NCBI RefSeq assembly: GCF_013387485.1
Contig: NZ_JABBXB010000004.1
Coordinates: 124,001 to 188,000, forward strand
Direction of reading: 5' to 3'
From: Stenotrophomonas sp. SAM-B
GTDB lineage: Bacteria; Pseudomonadota; Gammaproteobacteria; Xanthomonadales; Xanthomonadaceae
DNA length: 64,000 bases
Shown: in pieces, positions 34,791-45,362 of the stretch
How the letters are laid out: each line of letters begins with the position of its first letter
Numbering within the stretch: position 1 is the first letter of the stretch
Made by a program: the position numbers and the translations under genes
Notes under the pieces: model-generated
Told to the model about the DNA's origin: nothing
What the model saw: only the letters and a program-made list of their open reading frames with translations
The model's database searches: none

Positions 34791-35171
34791 ATGCACCTGT
34801 CCCTGCTGAAGACCAAGATCCACCGCGCCACCGTCACGCATTCCGAGCTGAACTACGAAGGTTCCATCGCCATCGATGACAACCTGCTGGCTGCCACCGG
34901 CATCCGTGAGTTCGAGCAGGTGCACATCTGGGACGTCACCAACGGTGCGCGTTTCTCCACCTATGCCATCCGCGCCGAAGCCGGCAGCGGCGTGGTGTCG
35001 CTCAACGGTGGCGCCGCGCGCCACGTGCAGGTGGGCGACATCATCATCATCGCGGCCTTCGCCAGCATGAGCGAAGAAGAAGCTGACAGCTTCAAGCCGA
35101 AGTTGGTATATGTGGACGGCAAGAACCAGATCTCCCACACCAACGACACGATCCCGACACAGGCCGCATGA
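34791..35171 (+). CDS. panD: Aspartate 1-decarboxylase
   Basis: 126 residues. The precursor self-cleaves at G-S: here in [20 protein letters not shown] (Gly24-Ser25 region), giving the pyruvoyl group. The product beta-alanine feeds panC. The stop overlaps the pgi start by 4 bp, so the two are cotranslated. Confidence 0.97.
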   Translation: MHLSLLKTKIHRATVTHSELNYEGSIAIDDNLLAATGIREFEQVHIWDVTNGARFSTYAIRAEAGSGVVSLNGGAARHVQVGDIIIIAAFASMSEEEADSFKPKLVYVDGKNQISHTNDTIPTQAA

Positions 35172-36682
35172 CACAGCACAACGGATTCGACCCGCTTCAT
35201 TCCCATGCCCAGCGCCTGCGTGGCGCGAGCATCCCTTCGTTGATCGCCGCCGAACCGGGCCGCGCACAATCGCTGGGGCTGCGGGTCGGTCCGTTGTACG
35301 TCAATTTCGCGCGGCAGAAATACGACCGCGCGGCCTTGGACGCACTGCTGCAGCTGGCCGCCGAGCGCGATGTCGCCGGCGGCTTCCAGCGCCTGTTCCG
35401 CGGTGAAACGGTCAACGTGACCGAAGGCCGCGCGGCGCTGCACACTGCGCTGCGGGGGGACGCCAGCGGCGCACCGGTGGCCGGTGAGGCCTTCGCTACC
35501 GCCGCGCAGGTGCGCCAGCAGATGGGCGAGCTGATCGCCGCGCTGGAAGCCACCAACATCACCGATATCGTCAGCGTCGGCATCGGCGGCTCGGACCTCG
35601 GTCCGCGGCTGGTGGCCGATGCGCTGCGTCCGGTCACCGGCGCACGCTTCCGCGTGCATTTCGTGTCGAATGTGGACGGCGCGGCGATGCAGCGCACGCT
35701 GGCCACGCTGGACCCGGCCACCACCGCCGGCATCCTGATCTCCAAGACCTTCGGCACCCAGGAAACCCTGCTCAACGGGCAGATCCTGCACGACTGGCTG
35801 GGCGGCAGCGAACGCCTGTATGCGGTCAGCGCCAATCCGGAGCGTGCGGCCAAGGCCTTCTCGATCGCCGCCGGCCGCGTGCTGCCGATGTGGGACTGGG
35901 TCGGCGGGCGCTATTCGCTGTGGTCGGCGGTCGGTTTCCCGATCGCACTGGCCATCGGCTTCACGCGCTTCGAGCAGCTGCTCGAGGGCGCGGCGCAGAT
36001 GGACGAACACGCGCTGACCGCACCGCTCGCGCAGAACCTGCCGGTGCTGCATGCGCTGACCGACATCTGGAACCGCAACCTGCTCGGCCATGCCACGCAC
36101 GCCGTGATGACCTACGACCAGCGCCTGGCGCTGCTGCCGGCCTACCTGCAGCAGTTGGTGATGGAAAGCCTGGGCAAGCGCGTGCAGCTCGATGGCAGCC
36201 CGGTCGCCAGCGACACCGTGCCGGTGTGGTGGGGCGGGGCGGGCACCGATGTGCAGCACAGCTTCTTCCAGGCGCTGCACCAGGGCACCAGCGTGATCCC
36301 GGCCGATTTCATCGGCTGCGTGCACAACGATGATCCCTATGTGGTCAACCACCAGGCGCTGATGGCCAACCTGCTGGCGCAGACCGAAGCGCTGGCCAAC
36401 GGCCAGGGCAGCGATGATCCGCATCGCGAGTATCCCGGCGGCCGCCCGAGCACGCTGATCCTGCTCGACGCGCTGACCCCGCACTCGCTGGGTGCGCTGA
36501 TCGCGATGTACGAACACGCCGTGTACGTGCAGTCGCTGATCTGGAACATCAACGCCTTCGACCAGTTCGGCGTGGAGCTGGGCAAGCAGTTGGCCAGTGG
36601 CCTGTTGCCTGCCCTGCAGGGCGAGGACGTGGTCATCGATGACCTGGTGACCCGCGCGATTGTGGCTGAACTGAAGGCCTGA
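35168..36682 (+). CDS. pgi: Glucose-6-phosphate isomerase
   Basis: 504 residues. [39 protein letters not shown], the [16 protein letters not shown] signature and the C-terminal [14 protein letters not shown] mark PGI. It interconverts G6P and F6P. Coupling to panD is unusual for enterobacteria but matches the ATGA overlap seen here. It feeds G6P to the Entner-Doudoroff genes at 42542-48525. Confidence 0.97.
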   Translation: MTQHNGFDPLHSHAQRLRGASIPSLIAAEPGRAQSLGLRVGPLYVNFARQKYDRAALDALLQLAAERDVAGGFQRLFRGETVNVTEGRAALHTALRGDASGAPVAGEAFATAAQVRQQMGELIAALEATNITDIVSVGIGGSDLGPRLVADALRPVTGARFRVHFVSNVDGAAMQRTLATLDPATTAGILISKTFGTQETLLNGQILHDWLGGSERLYAVSANPERAAKAFSIAAGRVLPMWDWVGGRYSLWSAVGFPIALAIGFTRFEQLLEGAAQMDEHALTAPLAQNLPVLHALTDIWNRNLLGHATHAVMTYDQRLALLPAYLQQLVMESLGKRVQLDGSPVASDTVPVWWGGAGTDVQHSFFQALHQGTSVIPADFIGCVHNDDPYVVNHQALMANLLAQTEALANGQGSDDPHREYPGGRPSTLILLDALTPHSLGALIAMYEHAVYVQSLIWNINAFDQFGVELGKQLASGLLPALQGEDVVIDDLVTRAIVAELKA

Positions 36683-36696
36683 TCGCGGAGCCTGCG

Positions 36697-37641
36697 ATGG
36701 GGGTGTCCATGCATTGGCGTGATCTCGGGCAGCGAAAGCAGCCCGGGGTCTGGGGCGGATTGCTCCTCGATGTTTCGGCGTGCACGCCGCCTGCGTTTAC
36801 TGTCTCGGTGTGTCCACCGCACTGCCTGCGGGTGGCCGCAGGCGACCGCGCAATGCTGTGGGCCCGGGTGGAGAGGGACTACTGGGGGGTAGACCTGCTT
36901 CGCAGTGACTCGCCGTTGTCCCCCGGCATCGTGCCTCCAATCACGGCCGCCCAGGTGCGCGAAAAACATGCGGCCGACCCTGCTCGGGCGCGCGCTGGAT
37001 GGGCCCGATTCTTCGCTGAGGCGTTGGCTGGATCCGGCAGTTCTCCCTTGGCCGATGGCCAATGGTTGTTGCAGCCTTCGCTGCATGGCAGCGCTGCGGT
37101 CTCGATTCGACCCGACATGGCCGCCCTTGCACTGGCACGTCCAGCATTGGATGCGCTGAACTGGTCGGACATTACCCTCGGCCGCCCAGTCGCACCGATT
37201 CCGTTGCGTTCCCCATCGCCCGCCCAGAATGGACGGGTCAATGCCTGGGCGCGACATGCCCGCGCGGGTACGCTCCCGCCGGTGCTGCTGATGTGGGTCA
37301 GCGGGCTGCAGGCCCATGTCGTGCTTGACGGGCATGATCGATTGCAGGCTGCGGTGCAGCAGGGGATGGACGTGCCGGTTCTGGTCCTGCTTCGCCACGA
37401 GGAAGGTACCCTGGACGAGGGTGCTCTTGCGCGAGCGGACGCGATTGCCGCCAGCTCGGCGGGTGCCGAGATGACCGTTGAGGCGCGCAACCGCCTGCTG
37501 TTGGATCTTTACTGCCCCAGTCGCGAAGTGCTGCCCAGCCGGGGCGACCTGTTGCGCGGGGGGATGGTCCAGTGGAGCGCGGAAGTCCAGGCACACGCCC
37601 GTGCGCAAGGGATGGACGTGCGGATTCTTCTCGAACCTTGA
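36697..37641 (+). CDS. Hypothetical protein, 314 residues
   Basis: The ATG at 36697 lies 14 bp after pgi behind a GGAG. There is no signal peptide. Most of the sequence is unassigned; one segment, MWVSGLQAHVVLDGHDRLQA, resembles the strand-helix of ParB/Srx-like nuclease folds (LDGHHRLxA), but the other motifs of that fold are not evident. Function unknown. It is convergent with the regA-like gene, leaving about 70 bp between the stops. Confidence 0.72.
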   Translation: MGVSMHWRDLGQRKQPGVWGGLLLDVSACTPPAFTVSVCPPHCLRVAAGDRAMLWARVERDYWGVDLLRSDSPLSPGIVPPITAAQVREKHAADPARARAGWARFFAEALAGSGSSPLADGQWLLQPSLHGSAAVSIRPDMAALALARPALDALNWSDITLGRPVAPIPLRSPSPAQNGRVNAWARHARAGTLPPVLLMWVSGLQAHVVLDGHDRLQAAVQQGMDVPVLVLLRHEEGTLDEGALARADAIAASSAGAEMTVEARNRLLLDLYCPSREVLPSRGDLLRGGMVQWSAEVQAHARAQGMDVRILLEP

Positions 37642-37711
37642 AGGAAGCCGAGCCACACAGTGGCCCGGGGAGCACGTCGCGCTGCACCTACGTGGACCGA
37701 TTGCACCGGCC

Positions 37712-38296
37712 TCACCGCGTCGGATCGCGCTCCGGGCTCGGCCGTTTGGCCAGCTTGCGCTGCAGCGAGCGCCGGTGCATGCCGAGCAGGCGCGCAGCGG
37801 CGGAGACGTTGCCGCCAGTCTCATGCATCGCCTGCTGGATGTGTTCCCACTGCAGCCGGCTGATCGGCGTCATCGCATCCGGCGGCTCCATGTCGCCATC
37901 GTCGGCCGGGCCATCGTCTTCCTCGCCGAGCGCGCGCAGGATCATCGGCACCGTGGCCGGCTTGGGCAGGTAGTCGTCCGCGCCGAGCTTGATCGCCTCC
38001 ACCGCGGTGGCGATGCTGGCATAGCCGGTCACCAGCAGGATCCGCATGTCTTCGCGCAGGGCGCGCAGCGGCTGGATCAGGGCCAGGCCGGATTCGGTGC
38101 CGAGCTTGAGATCGATCAAGGCGTAGGCCGGCGGCTGTTGCCGCGCCAGCAGCAGCGCCGAGGCGGTGTCGCTGGCGGTCACGGTTTCCAGTCCCTTGCG
38201 GGCCAGGCTGCGCTGCAGCGTGCGCAGATAGAGTTCGTCGTCGTCGACCAGCAGGCCATGGCTGGCCAGGCCGGGCGCCGGAGTGAAGGTGGTCAT
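37712..38296 (-). CDS. RegA/PrrA/ActR-type response regulator
   Basis: 194 residues from the ATG at 38296. Receiver domain: LLVDDDELYLRTLQ, phospho-acceptor D62 in LIDLKLGTESG, LVTGYAS and K in DDYLPKPA. A short linker leads to a Fis-type helix-turn-helix (NVSAAARLLGMHRRSLQRKL). RegA homologues switch genes for respiration, carbon and nitrogen use according to redox state. It overlaps the kinase gene by 4 bp. Confidence 0.9.
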   Translation of the reverse strand: MTTFTPAPGLASHGLLVDDDELYLRTLQRSLARKGLETVTASDTASALLLARQQPPAYALIDLKLGTESGLALIQPLRALREDMRILLVTGYASIATAVEAIKLGADDYLPKPATVPMILRALGEEDDGPADDGDMEPPDAMTPISRLQWEHIQQAMHETGGNVSAAARLLGMHRRSLQRKLAKRPSPERDPTR

Positions 38297-39519
38297 GCGG
38301 AAGTCTCCCGTGGGGACAGAGGCAGGCGGAAGCCGACGCGGGTGCCGGCGCCCTTGGCCGGGCGCATCCACAGCTCGCCGTCCAGGCGTTCGATGGTGGC
38401 GTGGGACAGGGCCAGGCCGACGCCCATGCCGTCGGTCTTGCCGCTGTTGAACAGCGTGCCGGGCAGCACCGCCTGGCGGGCGTCGAAGCCGTGGCCGTAA
38501 TCGCGCACTTCGCCGATCAGATCGTCGCCTTCGATGCGCAGCGTCAGATCCACCTGCGCGCGGTCGGCCTTCTCGCCGGCGTCGGCGGCATTGTTGAGCA
38601 GCACCATCAGCAGGTGGCCGATGCCCGGGTCCAGCGGCAGGGTCAGCGGGGCATCTTCATTGCGATGCAGCGCGATGGTCGGCCGCACCAGCCGCCACTG
38701 TTCCAGCACCTGCGGCAGGGTCACGGCGTCGCGGCCCGGCGCATCGCCGGCGGCCGGGCGGGCGAGCGCCAGCACGCGCTCACGGCACTGCACCAGCAGC
38801 TCGCGCAGGGTTTCCACGTCATCGCGGACCTCACTGCTTTCGGTCTGGTCGGCGATGTCGTCGGCGAGCAGGGTCATGGTCGCCAGCGGCGTATTGAGTT
38901 CGTGGGCGACCGAGGCGGCGTGGGTGGCCAGCGCGACGATGCCCTCGTTGCGCACGAAGCGTTCGCGCAGCATCGCCAGTTCATGCTCGCGCTGGCGCAG
39001 GGCGATCGCCAGCCGGGTCGCGAACACCAGCACCACGGTCGCCGACAGCAGGAAGTTGCAGACCACGCCCCACTGCTGCATCTGCGCACCGGTGAAGTAG
39101 CCGCTCGGCAGCGGCAGGCCGAACACGCCGCTGACCGCGTAACCGATCAGGCAGGCCGCGGCCACGGCCAGGGTCCAGCGCAGGGGCAGGGCGAGCGCGG
39201 CCAGCGCGATCAGGATCAGGAACAGCGAGCCGAAGGGATTGGCGATGCCGCCGCTCCACCCGACCATCCAGGTCAGCACGGTGACATCCACCAGGATGTG
39301 GCCGAAGGCGGTGACCGGCGCGGTGTCGGGGCCTTGGACACGCAGCTGCGCGTACAGGTTGAACAGGGTCAGCGCGGCAACGCCGGCCCACAGCGGCAGT
39401 TGCGGCAGTTCCAGCCCCAGCACCGAGGTGGCGACCAGGATCGTCGCGGCCTGGCCGGCCACGGCCAGCCAGCGCAGGCTGCACAGGGTGCGGAGGAAGG
39501 GGGCGTCGGTACCGGTCAT
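38293..39519 (-). CDS. RegB/PrrB-type redox-sensing histidine kinase
   Basis: 408 residues from the ATG at 39519. Six membrane helices occupy about residues 15-170. The GGIANPF motif at 90-96 is the quinone-binding heptad of RegB. The phospho-acceptor is H206 in AASVAHELNTPLATM, and C245 (LLVQCRERVLAL) lies where the redox-active cysteine of RegB sits. ATP-binding N, G1 and G2 boxes follow (LLNNAADAG, GHGFD, GMGVGLALSHA). Kinase and regulator are coupled by an ATGA overlap. All key residues are present. Confidence 0.92.
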   Translation of the reverse strand: MTGTDAPFLRTLCSLRWLAVAGQAATILVATSVLGLELPQLPLWAGVAALTLFNLYAQLRVQGPDTAPVTAFGHILVDVTVLTWMVGWSGGIANPFGSLFLILIALAALALPLRWTLAVAAACLIGYAVSGVFGLPLPSGYFTGAQMQQWGVVCNFLLSATVVLVFATRLAIALRQREHELAMLRERFVRNEGIVALATHAASVAHELNTPLATMTLLADDIADQTESSEVRDDVETLRELLVQCRERVLALARPAAGDAPGRDAVTLPQVLEQWRLVRPTIALHRNEDAPLTLPLDPGIGHLLMVLLNNAADAGEKADRAQVDLTLRIEGDDLIGEVRDYGHGFDARQAVLPGTLFNSGKTDGMGVGLALSHATIERLDGELWMRPAKGAGTRVGFRLPLSPRETSA

Positions 39520-39663
39520 GTCCGCACATCGTATGCGCTCCCGCCAACGCCTGCCTGCGACAATCGGCCGCATCGGTGCGGGGCCGCGCAGCGGGAGTGC
39601 TGAACATGAGCGGCAACCAACGGCAAGCACCTCAGCGTGCGCCTGGCGCGCTAAAATAGGCCG

Positions 39664-40929
39664 ATGCATGACGCCGTGACCCGACCGACCCAACCCGCCG
39701 ACTCCGCCGTGTGGGCCCGCCGCCAGACCCAGCCTGTCCATATCGGCGGCGTGGTCGTGGGTGGGGGCCATCCCGTGGTGGTGCAGTCGATGACCAACAC
39801 CGACACCGCCGATGTCGCCTCCAGCGTGAAGCAGGTGGCCGAACTGTGGCGTGCGGGCTCGGAGATGGTGCGGTTGACCGTCAACAATCCCGAGTCGGCC
39901 GCGGCCATCCCGCGGATCGTGGAGAAGCTGCAGATGATGGGGATCGATGTCCCCCTGATCGGCGACTTCCACTACAACGGCCACCAGTTGTTGACCCAGG
40001 AACCGGCCTGCGCCGAGGCCCTGGCCAAGTACCGGATCAACCCGGGCAACGTCGGCTTCGGCAAGAAGAAGGACACCCAGTTCGCGCAGCTGATCGAGTT
40101 CGCGATCCGCTACAACAAGCCGGTCCGCATCGGCGCCAACTGGGGCTCGCTGGACCAGTCCCTGGCCGCGCGCCTGATGGACGAGAACAGCCAGCGCGCG
40201 CAGCCGTGGGATGCCGGCCGCGTGCTGCGCGAAGCGCTGATCCGTTCGGCGCTGGATTCGGCTGAAACTGCTGTCGAGCTCGGCCTGCCGCGCGATCGCA
40301 TCGTGCTCTCGGCCAAGGTCAGTGGCGTGCAGGAACTGATCGCGGTGTATCGCGACCTGGCCCAGCGCTCGGATTTCGCGCTGCATCTGGGCCTGACCGA
40401 AGCCGGCATCGGCAGCAAGGGCATCGTCGCCTCCTCGGCGGCGCTGGCGGTGCTGCTGCAGGAAGGCATCGGCGACACCATCCGTATTTCGCTGACGCCC
40501 GAGCCGGGCCAGTCGCGCACGGCCGAGGTGATCGTCGCCCAGGAACTGCTGCAGACCACCGGGCAGCGGGCCTTCACGCCGCTGGTCACGGCCTGCCCGG
40601 GCTGCGGCCGGACCACCTCGGAGTTCTTCCAGGAACTGGCCAAGGTCGTGCAGAACCATGTGCGCGAGAAGATGCCGGTCTGGAAAGTGAGCCACCCCGG
40701 CGCGGAGAGCATGACCTTGGCGGTCATGGGCTGCATCGTCAACGGGCCGGGCGAATCGCGCCACGCCAACATCGGCATCTCGCTGCCGGGCACCGGCGAA
40801 ACCCCGGCTGCACCGGTCTTCGTGGACGGTGAGAAGACGGTGACCCTGCGCGGCGACAACATCGCCCAGGACTTCGTGGCGCTGATCGACGCATACGTCG
40901 AACGGACCTATGTCCGACGCGCGGGATAA
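39664..40929 (+). CDS. ispG: 4-hydroxy-3-methylbut-2-en-1-yl diphosphate synthase
   Basis: 421 residues. [17 protein letters not shown] starts the TIM-barrel part; the [4Fe-4S] ligands are in [17 protein letters not shown] and [20 protein letters not shown]. It acts in the MEP isoprenoid pathway. The stop lies 20 bp inside the PAP2 gene that follows. Confidence 0.97.
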   Translation: MHDAVTRPTQPADSAVWARRQTQPVHIGGVVVGGGHPVVVQSMTNTDTADVASSVKQVAELWRAGSEMVRLTVNNPESAAAIPRIVEKLQMMGIDVPLIGDFHYNGHQLLTQEPACAEALAKYRINPGNVGFGKKKDTQFAQLIEFAIRYNKPVRIGANWGSLDQSLAARLMDENSQRAQPWDAGRVLREALIRSALDSAETAVELGLPRDRIVLSAKVSGVQELIAVYRDLAQRSDFALHLGLTEAGIGSKGIVASSAALAVLLQEGIGDTIRISLTPEPGQSRTAEVIVAQELLQTTGQRAFTPLVTACPGCGRTTSEFFQELAKVVQNHVREKMPVWKVSHPGAESMTLAVMGCIVNGPGESRHANIGISLPGTGETPAAPVFVDGEKTVTLRGDNIAQDFVALIDAYVERTYVRRAG

Positions 40930-41617
40930 GCCGGCGGTGCTGGCCGCCCCGGAGCAGGCGGCCGGTTTCCGCCACTGGATGGGCCGCAACGCCTGGCGCT
41001 TCGTCCTGCTGTTCGTCGGCGTGCTGTTGCCGCTGGCCGGGTTCGTCGCGCTGGCCGACGAAGTCCACGAACTGGAATCGATCTATTTCGACGCGCCCCT
41101 GCTGTGGAAGATGCACGGGCTGCATTCGCCGGGGCTGGACGCGTTCTTCGTGCTGCTCTCCAAGCTGGGCTACGAGTGGTTCCTGATCCCGGCCGACGTG
41201 CTGATCGTGTCCCTGCTGGTCTGGCGCAAACGCTGGCGCGAAGCCAGTTTCGTGGCGATCTGCTTCGTCGGCTCCGCCCTGCTGAACCTGGGCAGCAAGC
41301 GCTTCTTCCAGCGTGACCGCCCCAGCCTGTGGGAATCGATCGCCCCGGAGAGCACCTTCAGCTTCCCCAGCGGCCACGCGATGGGCTCGATGACCCTGGC
41401 CGTCACCCTGGTGCTGCTGGCCTGGAACACCCGCTGGCGTTGGCCGGTGGCCCTGTCGGCGGTGACCTTCGCGGTGCTGGTGAGCCTCTCGAGGGTCTAC
41501 CTCGGGGTCCATTACCCCTCCGACATCCTGGCCGGCTGGTGTGCCGCCTTGGTCTGGGTGGTAGGGTGCTTCCTGGTCATGTTCCGCCGCCGCCATCCGT
41601 GGCGGCATCGCCACTGA
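40910..41617 (+). CDS. PAP2-family membrane phosphatase
   Basis: 235 residues, five to six membrane helices. The three catalytic motifs are [17 protein letters not shown] and [16 protein letters not shown], as in phosphatidylglycerophosphatase B and undecaprenyl-PP phosphatases. It overlaps ispG by 20 bp. Position behind an isoprenoid gene would suit an undecaprenyl-PP phosphatase role, but the substrate is an inference. Confidence 0.9.
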   Translation: MSDARDKPAVLAAPEQAAGFRHWMGRNAWRFVLLFVGVLLPLAGFVALADEVHELESIYFDAPLLWKMHGLHSPGLDAFFVLLSKLGYEWFLIPADVLIVSLLVWRKRWREASFVAICFVGSALLNLGSKRFFQRDRPSLWESIAPESTFSFPSGHAMGSMTLAVTLVLLAWNTRWRWPVALSAVTFAVLVSLSRVYLGVHYPSDILAGWCAALVWVVGCFLVMFRRRHPWRHRH

Positions 41618-41839
41618 AACGAATACGGCGGTAAACTGGCCGAAAGCGGCATGAAAGCGGGCTGCACCCATAGGCTGGCCCATTGGATCAGGCGAGGGTG
41701 AGAGGCACAGGGGGAGGGGCAGGACAGCATGTCTGTGATGCGCGGACCAGAACGCGATGATGGGGAACCCGGTTCCTTGTGATCGACACATCCCGCGGCT
41801 AGGCTTGCCCCCGTTCACAGTGTTTGACGAGGTTGGCGG

Positions 41840-42487
41840 ATGACGATTCGAGTGTATCTGGTGGACGATCATGCTCTGGTGCGTACGGGCATGAAGATGA
41901 TCCTCTCCAACGAGACCGACATCGAGGTGGTCGGTGAGGCGGAGAGCGGTGAAGATGCGCTGCCGGATATCCGCCGCCTGCGGCCCGACGTCGTGCTGTG
42001 CGATCTGCACCTGCCGGGCGTGAGCGGCATGGAGGTCACCGAACGCGTGGTCCGTGGCGATCACGGCACCCGCGTGGTGATCGTCTCCGTCCTTGAAGAC
42101 GGCCCGATGCCCAAGCGCCTGCTCGAAGCCGGTGCCTCCGGTTACATCGGCAAGGCCTGCGATGCGCAGGAACTGCTGCGTGCGGTGCGCGATGCCGCGC
42201 TGGGCCGCCGTTACCTGGGCAACAGCATCGCGCAGAATCTCGCGCTGTCGAACGTGGAAGGCAACCACTCGCCCTTCGACACGCTCTCTCCCCGCGAACT
42301 GGAAGTGGCCCTGCTGCTTACCCAAGGCCTGCGCCAGGAAGACATCGCCAAGCGCCTGAGCCTCAGCGCGAAGACCGTCAACACGCACAAGGCGCGCCTG
42401 TTCGAGAAGATGGGCATCAACGACAACATCGCGCTCGCGCGCATGGCCAGCCAGTACGGTCTGGTGGATCCGGCACGCCCGATGTAA
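41840..42487 (+). CDS. LuxR-type (GacA/UvrY-like) response regulator
   Basis: 215 residues. Receiver: YLVDDHALVRTGMKMIL, D55 in VLCDLHLPGVSG, GASGYIGKACDAQEL. HTH: LSPRELEVALLLTQGLRQED then KTVNTHKARLFEKMG. The layout is that of GacA/UvrY. Pairing with csrA in the same genome fits the Gac-Rsm circuit, but no kinase is adjacent. The 222-bp upstream gap contains no other gene that I can support. Confidence 0.93.
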   Translation: MTIRVYLVDDHALVRTGMKMILSNETDIEVVGEAESGEDALPDIRRLRPDVVLCDLHLPGVSGMEVTERVVRGDHGTRVVIVSVLEDGPMPKRLLEAGASGYIGKACDAQELLRAVRDAALGRRYLGNSIAQNLALSNVEGNHSPFDTLSPRELEVALLLTQGLRQEDIAKRLSLSAKTVNTHKARLFEKMGINDNIALARMASQYGLVDPARPM

Positions 42488-42510
42488 TCCGCGTGCTGGC
42501 GGCGGATGGA

Positions 42511-42538
42511 AAAACGCCCGGGCATGCCCGGGCGTTTT
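42511..42538. terminator. Bidirectional terminator between the LuxR regulator and eda
   Basis: AAAACGCCCGGGC and GCCCGGGCGTTTT form a nearly perfect palindrome around AT, with A and T runs on both sides; it lies between convergent genes. Confidence 0.88.
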
Positions 42539-42541
42539 CGT

Positions 42542-43201
42542 TCAGTGCGCGCGGACCCGCGCCACGATCTTCGCGGCCTGGGCCGCACTCTCGCGCACCT
42601 TGTCCCACTCACCGCGCTCGATCCACCCGCCCGGCACCATCCACGAACCGCCGATGCAGACCACGTTCTTCTGCTCGAGGTACTCGGCCGCCGTGTCTTC
42701 GGTGATGCCACCGGTCGGGCACAGCTTCAGATCCGGGATCGGACCTGCCAGACCCTTGATCATCGCCAGGCCGCCCACCGCCGAGGCCGGGAACAACTTG
42801 CAGACCCGGAAGCCGCGCGCATACAGCGCCAGCATTTCGGTCGGCGACGCCGCACCCGGCACCACCGGCAACGCGGCCTGCGCCAACGCATCGGCCATGT
42901 GCGCCGGCGTACCCGGCGTGACCAGGAAATCCGCACCCGCATCGATCGACTGCTGCATCTGCTCCACGGTCAACACCGTGCCCGCACCCACTACCACATC
43001 GGGCAGTTCGCGCTTGAGCATCGCCAAGGCCTCCATCGCCACCGGCGTACGCAGCGTCAGCTCGATCGCGGGCAGCCCGCCCTCCAGCAACGCCGCGCTG
43101 ACCGCACGGGCCTGATCCAGCGTATGCACGGTCACCACCGGCAGAATGCCGGCAGCCGTCAACAGGGTTTCAGCGCGTTTCTGATGTTCGGCGATGCTCA
43201 T
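42542..43201 (-). CDS. eda: KDPG aldolase (2-dehydro-3-deoxy-phosphogluconate aldolase)
   Basis: 219 residues. GGLPAIELTLRTP with catalytic Glu, VVGAGTVLT, FLVTPG and the Schiff-base Lys in CKLFPAS are the class I aldolase signatures. It cleaves KDPG to pyruvate and G3P. Last gene of the Entner-Doudoroff cluster, separated from edd by a 199-bp gap holding a long inverted repeat. Confidence 0.96.
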   Translation of the reverse strand: MSIAEHQKRAETLLTAAGILPVVTVHTLDQARAVSAALLEGGLPAIELTLRTPVAMEALAMLKRELPDVVVGAGTVLTVEQMQQSIDAGADFLVTPGTPAHMADALAQAALPVVPGAASPTEMLALYARGFRVCKLFPASAVGGLAMIKGLAGPIPDLKLCPTGGITEDTAAEYLEQKNVVCIGGSWMVPGGWIERGEWDKVRESAAQAAKIVARVRAH

Positions 43202-43263
43202 GCGTTTCCAATCCTTCTTTTCATCAATGTCTGCAGCGCGAACGACGCGCCGGAATGTGTCGG

Positions 43264-43373
43264 GAGGCAGCGGGATGGCCCCAACCAGGACCGTTACAGC
43301 GCCATGGATGGCGCTGACGAGCCCCCATGGATGGGTTCACGGCGCGTCCTGGTTGGGGCCATCCCGCTGCCTC
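43264..43373. repeat. Long inverted repeat between edd and eda (28-bp perfect stem)
   Basis: The arm 43264-43291 (GAGGCAGCGGGATGGCCCCA to ACCAGGAC) is the exact reverse complement of 43346-43373. The 54-bp loop holds a smaller hairpin (AGCGCCAT with ATGGCGCT, 43298-43315) and further CCATGGATGG copies. The element resembles the multi-palindromic intergenic repeats of Xanthomonadaceae. In the edd-eda RNA it should form a very stable structure that could stop or stabilise transcripts. Confidence 0.85.
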
Positions 43374-43400
43374 AACCAGGAAATCCACCGCCGCGTCAGC

Positions 43401-45317
43401 TCAGGCGTCTTTCGCCTCATGCGGCGCATCCGCAGCCGCCGCATCATGCCCAAGCTCGTATTCCGCATCGTAGTTCCAGATGCTGCCGTCATCGGCCGCC
43501 GGCCCACACGAAATCGACATCGCGCCCTGATCGGCTGGACCCACCAGGCGACGGCTCATCGCGAACAGATTGCGGCCCAGATCGTGCGCCGCCGGTGCCG
43601 TGTTCGGCGCCGGCTCGCGTGCCGCGAACTCCGCCGCATCCACCAGCAGTTCCAGCGTGCCGGCCTCGCCATCCAGACGGATGATGTCGCCCTCGCGCAC
43701 CCGCGCCAGCGGACCCCCGCGCGACGCTTCCGGCGTCATGTGGATCGCCGCCGGGAACTTGCCCGAGGCACCCGACAGACGACCATCGGTGACCAGCGCC
43801 ACCCGGCGCCCCTGGTTCTGCAGCAGGCCCAGCAGCGGCGCCAGCGAATGCAGCTCCGGCATGCCGTTGGAGCGCGGGCCCTGGTAACGGACCACCGCAA
43901 CGAAATCGTGCGGCAGCACACCGGCTGCGTGCAGCTTGTTCAGCACCTGCGGCGCATCGACCACCACCGCCGGCGCTTCGATCGTGCGGAACTCCGGCTT
44001 CACCGCAGACAGCTTGATCAGCGACCGACCGAGATTGCCGCGCAGCAGGCGCAGGCCGCCCTGGGATTCGAACGGATTGGCCACGCCACGCACCACATCC
44101 GGATCGGCGCTCTCGCGCACACCATCGATGTAGGTCAGCTTGCCGTCGCGCAACGCCGGCTCCTGGCCGTACTGCGGCATGCCGCCTTCGGCCACGGTCT
44201 GCAGGTCGGCGTGCATCAGGCCGGCCTCCATCAGCTCACGGAACACGAACGCGGTGCCGCCCGCGGCAGCGAAGCGGTTCACGTCGGCTTCGCCGTTCGG
44301 ATAGACGCGGGCCAGCAGCGGGATCAGCTGCGAGAGCTGGTCCATGTCGTCCCAGGTCAGCACGATGCCGGCCGCACGCGCCACTGCGATCCAGTGGATG
44401 GTGTGGTTGGTCGAGCCGCCGGTGGCCATCAGGGTGACCACGGCGTTGACGATCGCGCGTTCGTCGATCAGGCGGCCGAGCGGACGGAAGTCGTCGCCCA
44501 GCGCGCTGATCTCCAGCGCACGCACTGCCGCCTGGCGGGTCAGTGCATCGCGCAGCGGCGTATCCGGATTGACGAACGAGGCGCCCGGCATCTGCACGCC
44601 CATCGCCTCGAGCAGGGTCTGGTTGGAGTTGGCGGTGCCATAGAAGGTGCAGGTGCCGGCGCCGTGGTACGAGGCGGCTTCGGCTTCCAGCAGTTCCTCG
44701 CGGGTCGCCTGGCCGGCCGCATAGCGCTCGCGCACTTCGGCCTTCTGCTTGTTCGGAATGCCCGGGGTCATCGGGCCGGCCGGCAGGAAGATCGCCGGCA
44801 GGTGGCCGAAAGCGAGCGCACCGATCAGCAGGCCCGGCACGATCTTGTCGCAGACGCCGAGGTAGACGCTGGCGTCGAACATGTCATGGCTCAGGCCGAT
44901 TGCGGTCGACTGGGCGATCACATCGCGCGAGAACAGCGACAGCTCCATGCCGCCGCGGCCCTGGGTGACGCCGTCGCACATTGCCGGCACGCCACCGGCA
45001 ACCTGTGCGGTCGCGCCGAGTTCGCGCGCGGTTTCGCGCAGGATCTCCGGGTAGTGCTCGAACGGCTGGTGCGCCGAGAGCATGTCGTTGTACGCGGTGA
45101 TGATGCCCAGGTTGGGCGTCACGCCGCCGCGCAGGCGCGACTTGTCGGTCGGGCCGCACGCGGCGAACCCGTGGGCGAGGTTGCCGCAGCTCAGGCGCGA
45201 ACGGAACGGACCGTCGCGCAGCGCCGCGTCGACACCGGCCAGGTAGGCGGCGCGGGAGGCGACGCTGCGCTGGACGATGCGCTCGGTGATGGCATGGAGT
45301 TTGGGATGCAGGCTCAT
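43401..45317 (-). CDS. edd: Phosphogluconate dehydratase
   Basis: 638 residues, IlvD/Edd family. The Fe-S cysteines are in [24 protein letters not shown] and [11 protein letters not shown]; the [13 protein letters not shown] block and [18 protein letters not shown] follow. It converts 6-phosphogluconate to KDPG. The start at 45317 lies 45 bp after pgl. The cluster zwf-glk-pgl-edd reads as one operon. Confidence 0.97.
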   Translation of the reverse strand: MSLHPKLHAITERIVQRSVASRAAYLAGVDAALRDGPFRSRLSCGNLAHGFAACGPTDKSRLRGGVTPNLGIITAYNDMLSAHQPFEHYPEILRETARELGATAQVAGGVPAMCDGVTQGRGGMELSLFSRDVIAQSTAIGLSHDMFDASVYLGVCDKIVPGLLIGALAFGHLPAIFLPAGPMTPGIPNKQKAEVRERYAAGQATREELLEAEAASYHGAGTCTFYGTANSNQTLLEAMGVQMPGASFVNPDTPLRDALTRQAAVRALEISALGDDFRPLGRLIDERAIVNAVVTLMATGGSTNHTIHWIAVARAAGIVLTWDDMDQLSQLIPLLARVYPNGEADVNRFAAAGGTAFVFRELMEAGLMHADLQTVAEGGMPQYGQEPALRDGKLTYIDGVRESADPDVVRGVANPFESQGGLRLLRGNLGRSLIKLSAVKPEFRTIEAPAVVVDAPQVLNKLHAAGVLPHDFVAVVRYQGPRSNGMPELHSLAPLLGLLQNQGRRVALVTDGRLSGASGKFPAAIHMTPEASRGGPLARVREGDIIRLDGEAGTLELLVDAAEFAAREPAPNTAPAAHDLGRNLFAMSRRLVGPADQGAMSISCGPAADDGSIWNYDAEYELGHDAAAADAPHEAKDA

Positions 45318-45362
45318 TGGCTACCGGCTATGAGAAGGCGAACGGAACAACACCGGGGCAAC

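Noticed and set aside
39520-40989. Minus-strand extension of the RegB-like kinase frame to 898 codons
   Set aside because: The upstream part is antisense to ispG and unlike any kinase domain; the kinase starts at 39519 where its first membrane helix begins.
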